IMG/VR virus record: IMGVR_UViG_3300036850_000029
Coordinates: 1-55,682 of that record
Source of the DNA: a virus
Direction: 5' to 3' (one strand)
DNA: 55,682 nt
Below are positions 22,350 through 31,456 of this stretch, piece after piece (within the stretch, counting starts at the first letter, position 1; each line of letters begins with the position of its first letter). Below the pieces are notes generated by a model, which was not told the DNA's origin, ran no database searches, and saw only the letters and a list, made by a program, of their open reading frames with translations. The position numbers were made by a program, and so were the translations under genes.

Positions 22350-23132
22350 TCATGGCTTGCGTCGTTGTTTGCCTTCTGGATCAACGAAGATCGTTCCGCT
22401 TGGCAAAGCATCGTATTGTTCAGCCGTTGTGATCGTCGGCATGGAAGCTTTCCTGTCTGTCTCTCCAATCTGCGCCCTCAAATTGATTACCTTCGATCTC
22501 AACGCTTCAACTGGATCTGCCCCAGTTCGGAACGGATTTGCTGGAGTATCCCGAGCTATTAACTCAGCGGCAGCAAGCTCTGCTTCAGCGCCTCTCAGTT
22601 CACGTCTCAATCGCTCCTCTGCTGTATCCTTCGATGTCGTTGCTCTCACCCCAGCCGCTTCAACCGTAGCTTTGTTGCGTTCACTGGCTATCTTCTCCCT
22701 CGACGCAATCCCTGCCGCTGCATCTTCCGCCCTTCTCTTCCGTTCAAGATCGGTCAGTTTATTTTTTTCTAACGCAATCTCACGGTCGAGATTCAACTTT
22801 TGACCGAATTGAAGCACCTTCTGATCTGCCTCAAACTTGTCCTGAAGCGCCCTCTGAGCGTCCCTACCAGTCTGGCTTGCGGCCAACTCCCGCCGTATCG
22901 CCAATTCCTGTTCCCTTGCATCTTGTTCACGGGCGAATTGTTCAGCCGCACGTTCAGCCGCTTGCTGTCTCAATGCCAATTCAGCCGCCTGTGTATCCCG
23001 TTGGATGGCGATCTGTTGCCCCCTCATGGCGTTATCGGCAAGAATATTTCCGATCTGCGCACCGCGCATGGCGATCTCAGACGGCTTAACCGTCTCAGTC
23101 AGCCACGGCGGTAATTGTCCGAATGTTGCCAT
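22350..23132 (-). CDS. Coiled-coil virion protein, 260 aa
   Basis: It is 3 bp upstream of the 1,491-residue gene. Residues ~35-195 are an almost unbroken Ala/Arg/Glu/Gln-rich coiled coil. A conserved-looking end, ITTAEQYDALPSGTIFVDPE, resembles the C-terminal tag of many phage structural proteins. It is likely an internal or ejected protein partnered with its neighbours. Confidence 0.6.
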   Translation of the reverse strand: MATFGQLPPWLTETVKPSEIAMRGAQIGNILADNAMRGQQIAIQRDTQAAELALRQQAAERAAEQFAREQDAREQELAIRRELAASQTGRDAQRALQDKFEADQKVLQFGQKLNLDREIALEKNKLTDLERKRRAEDAAAGIASREKIASERNKATVEAAGVRATTSKDTAEERLRRELRGAEAELAAAELIARDTPANPFRTGADPVEALRSKVINLRAQIGETDRKASMPTITTAEQYDALPSGTIFVDPEGKQRRKP

Positions 23133-24313
23133 TATTCAAACGGGTTCGGGCCAAGGAAAAAGTTCATGACATCATCCACGGACTGGGATGACGGCGGCGA
23201 ATAATCAATCTCGCCAAAGTTGAAGTCGAATGGGGTGGCCGCTTGGGCGGGAGCCCCGTAATTAAAATCCTGAATACCAGGTCCGTAATCAATCGGAGAC
23301 TGTGTAAATCCAGTCCCCATGTCAAACATCGGACTCAAAGACGCTCCCCCGAATGAAAATGGCGCTGTGCTGGTAGCCGGAGGAGTAGCGTATGGCGGCT
23401 GATATTGAGCTACAGACGGGGTGAATGATGGACCTGAGAAATTGGGAACAACTGTAACAGCCAGTCCCGATTGCGATTGCTGAGGCGGTGGCGGTCGATA
23501 TCGCGGTCCACCGGGCGCAAATGGACTTTCGGCAGTTGATGTCACCGCATTCCACCCTGGCCCTGTGCCTGTGTCTGTCGTTCCTTTGCCTGGCGTACTT
23601 GGTCTGACCCCCGGCACCCCTGTTGTCCCCGCTGGAGGCACGATGCCTGCCGCCCTCGCCAATTCCGCCATCTCCCTTGCCAAAGCTTCCTCGTACCGCC
23701 CTCGCGCTACTGGATCTGGTGCCGATGCCACCAAGCTCGCGTACAAATCCCGTTGCGTCTGTGCTTCAGGCGAAATGAATGACGTGGCAGGATTCAGGAT
23801 CGGTGACGTGGCAATGCTCGATCTGTTCGCCAACGTCTGATTCGCCAGTTGCGCCCCCTGATTCATGTACTCAAGCGCGTTCAACCCCAGGTTCCTCAAC
23901 CCTTGATTCGCTTGAAACCCGCTGCCAAGCGTCCCCGAAGACACACCGTAGGCAGCCGATTGTTCCTGTAATGCCCTCAAGACTTCAGGCGGAAGCCTGC
24001 CGTTGAGCATGTCCAGAATGTTCGCGCTCTGTTGTGCCGTAATCGCATCATAACCCGGCACAGCGCGGCGTAACTGTTCCAACACTTCACCCTGATTGAA
24101 CTGATTCGTGCGTCCCGATAGATTCGCTATGTCCCCGAAATTCCCAAGGTTCGCCAGAATGGCGTCCAGTTGTGACTGTTGAAGATTTGGCGTGGCAGGT
24201 TTGCTCCCGAACACATCCGATCCGGCCAACCCTCTGTTTGCGCCAATGCCCGTGCTGGTTGAGCTAAAGCCACCAGTCGAACCTCCGCCTCTCAAGATAT
24301 TACGAATTGCCAT
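23132..24313 (-). CDS. Gly/Ser/Pro-rich virion protein, 393 aa
   Basis: The ATG at 24313 has GGGTGAG upstream. An in-frame TTG at 24325 is rejected. The N-terminus is Gly/Ser-rich, residues ~45-215 are helical (Gln- and Asn-rich, with SAAYGVSSGTLGSGFQANQG), and the C-terminal ~170 are low-complexity Pro/Gly/Ser/Thr. Such proteins occur next to ejection proteins in podoviruses. Role inferred from position. Confidence 0.6.
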   Translation of the reverse strand: MAIRNILRGGGSTGGFSSTSTGIGANRGLAGSDVFGSKPATPNLQQSQLDAILANLGNFGDIANLSGRTNQFNQGEVLEQLRRAVPGYDAITAQQSANILDMLNGRLPPEVLRALQEQSAAYGVSSGTLGSGFQANQGLRNLGLNALEYMNQGAQLANQTLANRSSIATSPILNPATSFISPEAQTQRDLYASLVASAPDPVARGRYEEALAREMAELARAAGIVPPAGTTGVPGVRPSTPGKGTTDTGTGPGWNAVTSTAESPFAPGGPRYRPPPPQQSQSGLAVTVVPNFSGPSFTPSVAQYQPPYATPPATSTAPFSFGGASLSPMFDMGTGFTQSPIDYGPGIQDFNYGAPAQAATPFDFNFGEIDYSPPSSQSVDDVMNFFLGPNPFE

Positions 24314-24317
24314 AGAC

Positions 24318-25316
24318 TCACCCAATGTTAAATGCGTGCCGATTGTCTATCCTGCCATCACCGAAGATTGGCACATTAATGCTGATCCTGTCCCCAGTAT
24401 GAGTGCGCAGTTCATGGTTCAACTCACGAATCGCAGCCTTCTCCAAAGCCAACGATTCAAGCTCCAGATTATCCTCCCGCTTCTTCATAGACTGAATCAT
24501 TGTCCGAATCGCTTCAAGGTTTGGGATAATCAGATAATCCGTGTCCACCCGAGCCGGGATGTATTCGAGCTTCACGATCACGTTCACCTGTTTATCCGAA
24601 CAGCCGCAAGAACCGCACGCTGTCGGCAGATTGCTCAGATACGACCGCCGATACCACGGCTTTGTCTCAGTCGGTTCATAGACGCCAAGCGGCAATTGAT
24701 CTCCGCTATCTGAGTCCACCTGAAACAATCGCACCAACCCATCCGTCAACGGCTTTTGAATCCCCGTGATTCGTGACACGGTAAATGTGCTTTCCACGAA
24801 CGGATCAGCAAGCGTCATTTCAAACCCGTCGCTCATCACCCCGCCGATCACGGTTCGGATGAACACATTGTTTTCGTCGTAACCCTGAACCAAAATCGTT
24901 TTACCGATGTCCGTTGCCTCCGTGTAATACAGGCGCAGTTTTTTGTTCGTGCCTGAGATATCCGCGAATGTCACTGCCATGCCTCGATCAACCATTCTCA
25001 GAGAACATGAACAATCGCTTGGCTGTAATCCAGCCGAGTTGCCCATAAACTCCCACCACTGATTGTGCATTGGCACGGGAGCCTTGCACACGTCCACCAT
25101 TTCAATGGTTGCAATGTGTCGCGGCCAAGTCAGACAACCGTTGCTGACACAGAGTTGTTCCCGAACAATTGTCCCGCACCAACGCCCACGATCAAGCAAC
25201 GCCTTCTGAGCGCGATTCACGTAACCAGTGAAACGAGCATCGGCAGGACAGATCCCAAGAACGGTTTGAATCCCGCTCGACGGATCTTTCGCATCGGCAA
25301 GAGTAGTTCTAATCAT
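24318..25316 (-). CDS. Head-tail connector or tail tube-like protein, 332 aa
   Basis: It begins TTLADAKDPSSGIQ, then ARFTGYVNRAQKALLDRGRW, the opening helices seen in podovirus adaptor/tubular proteins. The middle is beta-rich with a CGSCGCSDK Cys cluster (~240). A C-terminal helical part follows (LEAIRTMIQSMKKREDN). It overlaps the next upstream gene by 4 bp. A neck or tail role is likely, but not proven. Confidence 0.6.
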   Translation of the reverse strand: MIRTTLADAKDPSSGIQTVLGICPADARFTGYVNRAQKALLDRGRWCGTIVREQLCVSNGCLTWPRHIATIEMVDVCKAPVPMHNQWWEFMGNSAGLQPSDCSCSLRMVDRGMAVTFADISGTNKKLRLYYTEATDIGKTILVQGYDENNVFIRTVIGGVMSDGFEMTLADPFVESTFTVSRITGIQKPLTDGLVRLFQVDSDSGDQLPLGVYEPTETKPWYRRSYLSNLPTACGSCGCSDKQVNVIVKLEYIPARVDTDYLIIPNLEAIRTMIQSMKKREDNLELESLALEKAAIRELNHELRTHTGDRISINVPIFGDGRIDNRHAFNIG

Positions 25317-25849
25317 TGTGGAAACCTGTAATGAGTACGAGCCGTACGCCGGATAAAGTTTACGCCTCTGGCTTCAAGAGTTGCGGCACTTGCAATCACG
25401 GCTGAGTTTGCGTTCAAAGCAAGAACCCCGGCTCCCTTCGGAATCCTGTCAACCCATGCAGCCACAATCTCCCACATAGGACCGCTCGTTGCCGTGACTG
25501 CCTCATCAGACCCTCCATCATACGTTTTAATCGCAGTCGCGTCCCCGTCGTAAAGCGTGATGATGTTCGCCGTTGCGTCCTGTTGCAGCCAGTGAGCCTT
25601 TGCCCAAACCCCATTGAAAAACGAATAATCCCCATCAGGACTCAGATCGCCGTTCAATCTGAACCACGGCTTATCCTGATCGGCTGGGTCCGGCACGCCA
25701 CCCGAAAAGAAACCGTAATTCCACACTGTCAGATCGCCGGGAATGCTGCCGGAAATCGTCTGTTGCATTCCTGTCCACGCCTCTTGTTGGTTGGCAGGAC
25801 AGAAACCTTCCGGCAAAGGTGTGAAGCTAAATTCAACTTGTAGCGCCAT
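25313..25849 (-). CDS. Structural protein, fibre/collar-like, 178 aa
   Basis: Overlaps the connector gene by 4 bp. It has a core of TVWNYGFFSGGVP, DKPWFRLN and GDYSFFNGVWAKAHW, a pattern rich in Trp, Phe and Gly that resembles phage tail and collar proteins. It is probably an all-beta virion surface protein. Exact role unknown. Confidence 0.52.
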   Translation of the reverse strand: MALQVEFSFTPLPEGFCPANQQEAWTGMQQTISGSIPGDLTVWNYGFFSGGVPDPADQDKPWFRLNGDLSPDGDYSFFNGVWAKAHWLQQDATANIITLYDGDATAIKTYDGGSDEAVTATSGPMWEIVAAWVDRIPKGAGVLALNANSAVIASAATLEARGVNFIRRTARTHYRFPQ

Positions 25850-25861
25850 TGGTTTACTTTA

Positions 25862-26098
25862 TCAGGTTACAGGTTCGGCACAAGTCTTGCATTCTTCGGT
25901 ATTTCCAAGCGTGACTCTCACCTTTTGTTTCCTCCACTCAGGATCGTACATATCCTTCAACATCTCATAGTCTTTCCGCTCAAAATGTATCCTGCCGTTA
26001 ATCACAGACCCCACCTTCAACACAGCCGACAAATAACCAATCGGTCGAACCCTCACCTGCTGACCGATCTGGTTAATTGGAAATGAGACGTAACTCAT
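25862..26098 (-). CDS. Small virion-region protein, 78 aa
   Basis: ATGA overlap with the upstream adhesin gene. Beta-rich N-terminus (QQVRVRPIGYLSAVLKVGSV), then a charged helix (KDYEMLKDMYDPEWRKQ) and a Cys pair near the end (CKTC). Possibly a tail accessory protein. Confidence 0.55.
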   Translation of the reverse strand: MSYVSFPINQIGQQVRVRPIGYLSAVLKVGSVINGRIHFERKDYEMLKDMYDPEWRKQKVRVTLGNTEECKTCAEPVT

Positions 26099-28278
26099 GG
26101 CGGGGTCAAAGGCGTTAAGTCAAATGTAGCATTACAAGCACAAGGCCCAGGCGGGAACGGAAGCGAACCGTTTTGCACTGTCAACGCGATTGTATGAGTG
26201 CCAACCCCCGCTGGAATCAGATGTGTGACAATGTCGCCACCACCTGAAATTCCAGTGCATACTCCGGGTGGACCTCCCGTACCTTGGGTTTGTGAAAACT
26301 CAGAAATCCCGTCCACAACCACGCTCACAAAACTTGCCGCAGATGGCCCATCTATGGCACTCGTTGTTGCGACAGCCCACGTCACCACTTCAATCGACAG
26401 CGTGTATTCATTGCAACTGCCGATCAATGTTGTAGACGCTTCGCAGTTGCCGGGTGGAATATCTGCCGCTACATCCAGACTCACCGTTCCGCCTGCTCCA
26501 GATGAACTGCCACAATCCCCCGTCATCGTCCACACCAAGTCTTGAACTGGATGGTTCACGCACGATTGACATTGAGCATCTGCCATTGCTTGAGCGTCGG
26601 CTAAAGCCTGAGAGTCCGCGTCCGCCTGAGAGACACACGACGAATAACTTCCCGCAGGCACGGTGAATGGACCGCCCGTCTCGCCAATGGGGCATTCCAC
26701 CGTTTGTTCGGAATTTAGAAAGGTGCATCCATTGCAGATGTACATCGTGCAATCGTCGTAGTCAGCTCTCGGCACGAAGGTCCTTCCATCCAAGGACGCC
26801 GGTTGTCCAAGACCGTCTCCGGCCAGAGAACCAAGCGCAGTTCGTTTGCAGGTTATCGTATTGGATGAAGCCTGAATGAAGACCACATTGTTTGATGCCG
26901 CCGAGTTGTGGATCACCAGCAAATCTTCATCCTCATTGATGTCCAAACTCGCAAGGGCAGAAGATGCTTCCGAGACGCTCGCAGTGATGGTGTTTGTTGC
27001 GGGATTGATTACTTTTAGTCCCGGCGTAGCTGAATCTCCCGCCAATCCCAACACATACACTTTGTCCTTGGACTCGAAATAGTAGGACAGACAATTAGTG
27101 CTGCTAAACGCATCCCCATTCGAGATCACTATCTCGTCCACCTCGGTCCCGGAAGGATTGTACACTTTGACGCGATATTCGTTGTTCGCTCCGTCAACTA
27201 GATCCGTGAACGCATACCACGCATAAATGCGATCGTTTGTAGTTGTGTGGGCACAGCGCAACCCAAACCCATACGAATCAACCCCGGGAGTTCCAAGAGG
27301 CAGAGCAACCAAAATCGTTACCGTGTCCGTAAAAACATCAATCTGAAGAATATTTCCATCAGACACCCCAGCCTCCTCCGCCGGGATGTAAACCTTGTCA
27401 TTAATTGTATCCAAACAGAAATGCCTTCCGCTAAGATCCGCAGCCGTCACGGCACCCGGTAAAGTTAATGGTCCCGTCACTCCAAACGTTGTCGGATCAA
27501 TCACGAATAAACCTCCAACGGCGTTTACGTAAACCTTGTTCTGCAACGGGACAAAGATCAGGTTTCGAGGGTCCGATCCAATTGCAATCTGAGTCAATTC
27601 AGTCTCCGTGGCGAAATCAATCACACTCACTGTACCCCCCGCGTTATTCGCCACAAACACATAATCCTCGAAACCGCTCCCTGAAATCGGAGCCATGGCA
27701 GCCGCAGATGGAAAGTCCCCAACGATCACCCGACCATCAGGACTCAAACAACCTTCACAGGAAGATGCCACACAACCCGCCGCAGCCAATCCTTGCGCTA
27801 TCGTTAATGCTTCAGCATTTGCATCTGCCTGAGAAATCATGGAAGCCACGGCATTAGCTGGCACAATGAATGGCCCTCCCGCAAAGCCTTCGGGACAATT
27901 CACTGATTGCTCTACGTTGTAGAAGATAATTGGCCCTCCAATCGGAGTCTGTGCATTAGCCGAATCTTGAGCGCACTTGAGCGCCGCCGCATTGGCTTCA
28001 GCTTGTGTCGCCCCCGTGAACGGTCCCTCGCACGGCGCAGGGCCAGGTGGAAATGCCGGGGTCGGTGGATTGTTGGTGGCTGGTTTGTTGGCATTCGCTG
28101 GGATTGTTACCGTAACCGGTGTGCAATTGTAATTTGGAGGACATTGCGACGTGTAACTGACTTCCTGATTGAAAAACACTTCCACGTCGCTGCCTGCTGC
28201 CGAGTAATTCTCAAACGAATCTTCTCCGCAACAGATCAACGCTTTGCAGGCCGGTTCTGTGTTGCAAACAAGTGGCAT
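26095..28278 (-). CDS. Beta-propeller receptor-binding candidate with DUF5977-like repeats, 727 aa
   Basis: Several short units of the form C-P-x-G-x-x-GGPF, then SQADANAEAL and AQ-x-LA-x-A-x-C, lie near residues 83-165 and 520-575. They resemble DUF5977 repeats known from bacterial and phage surface proteins. Between them (~205-500) are repeated VFVANNAGGTVSVID-type blades typical of YVTN/NHL beta-propellers. A beta-sandwich-like C-terminus ends the protein. With the tail genes around it, a host-recognition protein is the best guess. Confidence 0.62.
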   Translation of the reverse strand: MPLVCNTEPACKALICCGEDSFENYSAAGSDVEVFFNQEVSYTSQCPPNYNCTPVTVTIPANANKPATNNPPTPAFPPGPAPCEGPFTGATQAEANAAALKCAQDSANAQTPIGGPIIFYNVEQSVNCPEGFAGGPFIVPANAVASMISQADANAEALTIAQGLAAAGCVASSCEGCLSPDGRVIVGDFPSAAAMAPISGSGFEDYVFVANNAGGTVSVIDFATETELTQIAIGSDPRNLIFVPLQNKVYVNAVGGLFVIDPTTFGVTGPLTLPGAVTAADLSGRHFCLDTINDKVYIPAEEAGVSDGNILQIDVFTDTVTILVALPLGTPGVDSYGFGLRCAHTTTNDRIYAWYAFTDLVDGANNEYRVKVYNPSGTEVDEIVISNGDAFSSTNCLSYYFESKDKVYVLGLAGDSATPGLKVINPATNTITASVSEASSALASLDINEDEDLLVIHNSAASNNVVFIQASSNTITCKRTALGSLAGDGLGQPASLDGRTFVPRADYDDCTMYICNGCTFLNSEQTVECPIGETGGPFTVPAGSYSSCVSQADADSQALADAQAMADAQCQSCVNHPVQDLVWTMTGDCGSSSGAGGTVSLDVAADIPPGNCEASTTLIGSCNEYTLSIEVVTWAVATTSAIDGPSAASFVSVVVDGISEFSQTQGTGGPPGVCTGISGGGDIVTHLIPAGVGTHTIALTVQNGSLPFPPGPCACNATFDLTPLTPP

Positions 28279-28280
28279 GG

Positions 28281-30032
28281 CTACCTTCCATACTGCGCTT
28301 CTTCAAACGGTTCGCAATGGGCAATAAACCCATCAATCCGAGCGTGCCCGGTTATCTCAATCCTGAACTGTGCCTCGAAAAAGTTCCTGAACGGAGTTCC
28401 CGAAATCGGATCACAAACATCTGGCGGCTGTGTCAGGATGAGTCTTGTCCGGTATTGCTCGCGATAATCTTGAAACATGAAACAGCCCTCAAGCGGGTCA
28501 GGATCTTCGCATGCGTTCTTCGGGGCGCATTCATCCCACTCTTGCCAATCCAGCCAGCAAGGGTAATTGTCGGGTCGATATTGAACCTTGATATGAACCG
28601 TGCCAGACAACCGCGAAAGATACAGATCCGCTGTGTCGAGTTTCTTCAGGCTGAATGGATTGTTCCAATCAAATCGAGCCGTTTCAACCGTGCTGACTAT
28701 CCGGTTTACTTCATTGTCAAACCGTCCCTCCATCGTCAACTCCCACAATTCGATCTGATAATCCGAGTTCAGAACAAACGCAAAGCAACGATCTCTGCCG
28801 CCAAAATCGGCTGTCACAAGCTTCAACACATTCAACCCTGTCCATGCTCCGTCCCATGCTGGCGGTAGTTTCTCGCCAATGCTGGAGATAAGATCGTAAT
28901 CGAGAACGGCAAGCGCACGATGCATCACGCCGAAGTTGGTTCGCAACGGGCTGATTGTTCCGATGAACCGATTGTCGAACAAGGTGGCACTACCGAATTC
29001 CAGCAATGCCCGATCATCCCGTTCCATTGCCCGATTCATTTCCTTGCTGATCGGTGTATTTCCCCATGCGAGGAATTCACGCTTGGCCATGAACAACGTT
29101 CGGAATCCGTCCTTGCTTCGATAGAACACGTCGCCGTTCACGTCCACAACACTGTCCTGAGCCGTGCTGCCGAAGTTGTGCATGATGATGCGCTGGAGAG
29201 GTTCAGTCAAAGCAGCCCAATCAGTTCGCAACGGTGGCACACGCACGGAATAAATCGTGTTCCTTGTCATCACCAACAATTCACCCTCGCCAAGAGCCGA
29301 ATCGTTATTGATAGTCTTGTGGACAGACGTGATGTTCCCGGCATTGGATGGCACTGTGAACACGCCGCCACCAGCAAGGAACGTGTTCTCTATGATCTTC
29401 AGAATTGCATCACGCCGATACGGCAGGATGGTTCCGCTTGGACCTCCAACAATATCACCGGCAATGAAGAACCTTCCTTGAGCAATCCAGATCCGGCCCA
29501 TGTAATACTCCATCATCTTCCCTGTCTTCAGTTCATTGGCAGGATTAGCGCGTCGGCTGGTTGTTCCATCGAAGATGATTGGCAACGAAAAGCCGTCTTG
29601 AAGTATCCAATAGTTCTCACCTTGAATTGACCAGTTCGGAATCAGGTTCGGTGGGTTTGGATCACCGGGAATGCTGATATCCTCAACCGAATAATCCGTG
29701 GTGACATTGATCTTGTGCATCACTCCACCAACAACCGCGATCAAAAAGGTGTCGCCGCTGTCTGGATCGTAATAGTCCGCATGTTGAAATCGTCCAGTGA
29801 GCCATGCCGCTTCCAAGTCGGGATCATTCCACACCAGCGTTCGTCGCACCCAGGCAGGCCGAGTCTTGAGTGACCCGCCTCGAAACGTCGTGTTCAGAGC
29901 ATACGATGATTGAGTGCGCTTAAGTCCATTGGGGTTGCGTACGGATTGAATGCCAGGATTCTTGCCGGAATCTATCCCCGCGCTTTGTTCTCGGAATCCG
30001 TCTGAAATACGTTTGAGCGCGCGAACACTCAT
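28281..30032 (-). CDS. Tail hub/tubular or stabilisation protein, 583 aa
   Basis: Mostly beta structure with repeated short blades: WVRRTLVWND, GRIWIAQGRFFIAGD, GDVFYRSKDGFRTLF and RNTIYSVRVP. The order resembles podovirus tail nozzle/tubular B proteins or DNA stabilisation proteins that plug the tail. The C-terminal ~120 residues carry a Cys-rich patch (CAPKNACEDPDPLEGC). It overlaps the membrane protein gene by 4 bp. No enzymatic motif. Confidence 0.6.
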   Translation of the reverse strand: MSVRALKRISDGFREQSAGIDSGKNPGIQSVRNPNGLKRTQSSYALNTTFRGGSLKTRPAWVRRTLVWNDPDLEAAWLTGRFQHADYYDPDSGDTFLIAVVGGVMHKINVTTDYSVEDISIPGDPNPPNLIPNWSIQGENYWILQDGFSLPIIFDGTTSRRANPANELKTGKMMEYYMGRIWIAQGRFFIAGDIVGGPSGTILPYRRDAILKIIENTFLAGGGVFTVPSNAGNITSVHKTINNDSALGEGELLVMTRNTIYSVRVPPLRTDWAALTEPLQRIIMHNFGSTAQDSVVDVNGDVFYRSKDGFRTLFMAKREFLAWGNTPISKEMNRAMERDDRALLEFGSATLFDNRFIGTISPLRTNFGVMHRALAVLDYDLISSIGEKLPPAWDGAWTGLNVLKLVTADFGGRDRCFAFVLNSDYQIELWELTMEGRFDNEVNRIVSTVETARFDWNNPFSLKKLDTADLYLSRLSGTVHIKVQYRPDNYPCWLDWQEWDECAPKNACEDPDPLEGCFMFQDYREQYRTRLILTQPPDVCDPISGTPFRNFFEAQFRIEITGHARIDGFIAHCEPFEEAQYGR

Positions 30033-30316
30033 TTAGCCGCCTTCATGGATTTAATTTCGTGAATCAACTGGTTAAGAACGTCCCGCGTGTTTTCTTTCGG
30101 AAACAAAGTGTCTTTCCCTTGAACTTCCCACCACACAAATACGGCTGCAAACACTCCAGTAGCCCAGATCACCTTATTCTCAAGCTTCTTTACCCGATCG
30201 TCCATATCGGAGAAGCCCTTCCCCATAGCGGCCTCAATCTTGCCCATCCTGTCATCGCCCTGCTTTAAGACAGCAATGATGGATTCATTTACCACTTCCT
30301 GACGATTCTTCTTCAT
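30029..30316 (-). CDS. Small coiled-coil membrane protein, 95 aa
   Basis: Residues ~18-48 are a charged coiled coil (DMDDRVKKLENK). A single membrane segment (~49-64, VIWATGVFAAVFVWWE) follows, then a polar helix. It resembles XhlA-like or holin-associated small proteins. Its start lies inside the receiver-domain gene (32-bp overlap) with no strong ribosome site, so a later start is possible. Confidence 0.55.
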   Translation of the reverse strand: MKKNRQEVVNESIIAVLKQGDDRMGKIEAAMGKGFSDMDDRVKKLENKVIWATGVFAAVFVWWEVQGKDTLFPKENTRDVLNQLIHEIKSMKAAK

Positions 30317-30740
30317 TCAGTTTTTGCAGTTCAAACAAAGCCCGTTTGGCTCTCAATCGGTTGGTGGCGTGATGCCGCTGCCAAGCGTGCTTTAGAATAC
30401 GAGTGAAGCATCGGTCTTTAAGATGCGATTTCAAGACGTAATCTTCCGCCCCAGCGTTGAAGCATCTGGCTTCCAGAACGTCGTCGTCTTCCTTTGTTAG
30501 AACCACAATGGCGCTATCCAAACTCATCGAGAATATGGATCGAATGGTTTCGTCTGGAGAAACTTCAAGGTGCAGATCCAGAAGCGTGATGTCTGGACGC
30601 ATCGTATGCACCATCGGCTGCCCTGCCATCAGGCTGTTGTAAGACGTAACCTTGAACAGCAACCCCACGTAATCGTCCGAGAACCGCTCATTGACGAGCG
30701 TTTTTACGATTGGATCATCATCTATCAGAATGACCGACAA
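30285..30740 (-). CDS. CheY-like receiver domain protein (orphan response regulator), 151 aa
   Basis: Residues 1-120 match the REC fold: acidic pocket IDDDP (D7-D9), phospho-acceptor Asp55 in ITLLDLHL, Thr82 in VVLTKEDD, and Lys104 in AEDYVLKS. The full set of conserved residues suggests a working phosphorylation site. The C-terminal ~30 residues form a charged helix, with no DNA-binding or enzyme output domain. No histidine kinase is encoded here, so phosphate would have to come from the host. It sits in the middle of the virion operon, which is unusual. Confidence 0.8.
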   Translation of the reverse strand: MSVILIDDDPIVKTLVNERFSDDYVGLLFKVTSYNSLMAGQPMVHTMRPDITLLDLHLEVSPDETIRSIFSMSLDSAIVVLTKEDDDVLEARCFNAGAEDYVLKSHLKDRCFTRILKHAWQRHHATNRLRAKRALFELQKLNEEESSGSGK

Positions 30741-30755
30741 TGTGCGTCTCAGACA

Positions 30756-31160
30756 TCATTCCTCGATTATAGGTTCGAGAGCAGCCAGCACCCCGGCAGG
30801 AATGGCGTTCGTCGGACACGAATCAACTCGTTGACCGTCTGGCGTAGTCACCTTATCCGTTCCATCACCAACACGCAACTCTGCCAGCTTCAGCTTGTGC
30901 GGCTCAAACTCAGTCGTGCCGTCGAGCAACGCACCCCATTCCTCCAGATACGCCCTGCCCTCGTCTGAGTCCTGAGCCAGTTGTTTGCTGCCATTGGCGT
31001 GCTTGGCGATCAACTTCTGTTGCGCCGTCTTCAGATCACCGGCTGCCGTACGCACCTTGCGCAGATTCTTGGCGAGTTTCCACGTTGTCACGCCATCAAA
31101 TTTGAACGTGTCCAGAGAGTTCAAGGCTTTGTCCAGTGCGAGCAGGTCCAGGTTTGTCAT
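30756..31160 (-). CDS. Helical virion-region protein, 134 aa
   Basis: Helical N-terminal ~80 residues (ALDKALNSLDTFKFD, then AKNLRKVRTAAGDLKTAQQK) followed by an acidic, strand-like C-terminus. It resembles conserved hypothetical proteins of phage structural regions. The start is preceded by a 19-bp sequence also found before the gene at 36938. Confidence 0.58.
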   Translation of the reverse strand: MTNLDLLALDKALNSLDTFKFDGVTTWKLAKNLRKVRTAAGDLKTAQQKLIAKHANGSKQLAQDSDEGRAYLEEWGALLDGTTEFEPHKLKLAELRVGDGTDKVTTPDGQRVDSCPTNAIPAGVLAALEPIIEE

Positions 31161-31176
31161 AGGTTATGGGTTTGTG
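31158..31176 (-). repeat. 19-bp repeat at a gene start, copy 1
   Basis: cataggttatgggtttgtg on the plus strand is identical at 36936-36954. In each case it spans the start codon (cat) of a minus-strand gene and the 16 bp before it. The flanks differ. It may be a copied regulatory leader or a recombination scar. Confidence 0.7.
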
Positions 31177-31255
31177 TTCTCGAATCGTTCAGACAATAGG
31201 CATGGTAGGGCAGAAGGTCAATCCTCCCACACGTTGTAGTATTATCCCCTGCATG

Positions 31256-31444
31256 TTAAGCCGTCGCAGGGATCTCCCAGTCCAGATACGTTCGTGTCAA
31301 CGTAGTTTTCATGGTGTCCCGGTCCTCCGTGAAGGTGTAGCCTTCAAGGTTTCCATTCGGAAAACGAGTTTCAAGAAACGCTTTGACTTGATTGCAATCA
31401 TCCGTGTTCTGGCATTCGATGATGTATGTTTCCGTGACCTTCAT
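31256..31444 (-). CDS. Small protein, 62 aa
   Basis: A strong AGGAAGGA ribosome site precedes the ATG. It has an alpha/beta-like order: VTETYIIECQ strand, CNQVKAFLETRFP helix, then two strands. Function unknown. It follows the third fibre paralogue by 12 bp. Confidence 0.57.
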   Translation of the reverse strand: MKVTETYIIECQNTDDCNQVKAFLETRFPNGNLEGYTFTEDRDTMKTTLTRTYLDWEIPATA

Positions 31445-31456
31445 AATGTTCCTTCC

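Noticed and set aside
28920-29630. 236-codon plus-strand frame opposite the tail hub gene
   Set aside because: Composition typical of an antisense shadow, inside a clearly coding minus-strand gene.
31223-31244. T7-like promoter on the minus strand (TAATACTACAACGTGTGGGAGG split around a mismatch)
   Set aside because: Only the first six bases and the G-rich end resemble the T7 consensus, no phage RNA polymerase is encoded, and no second copy was found.
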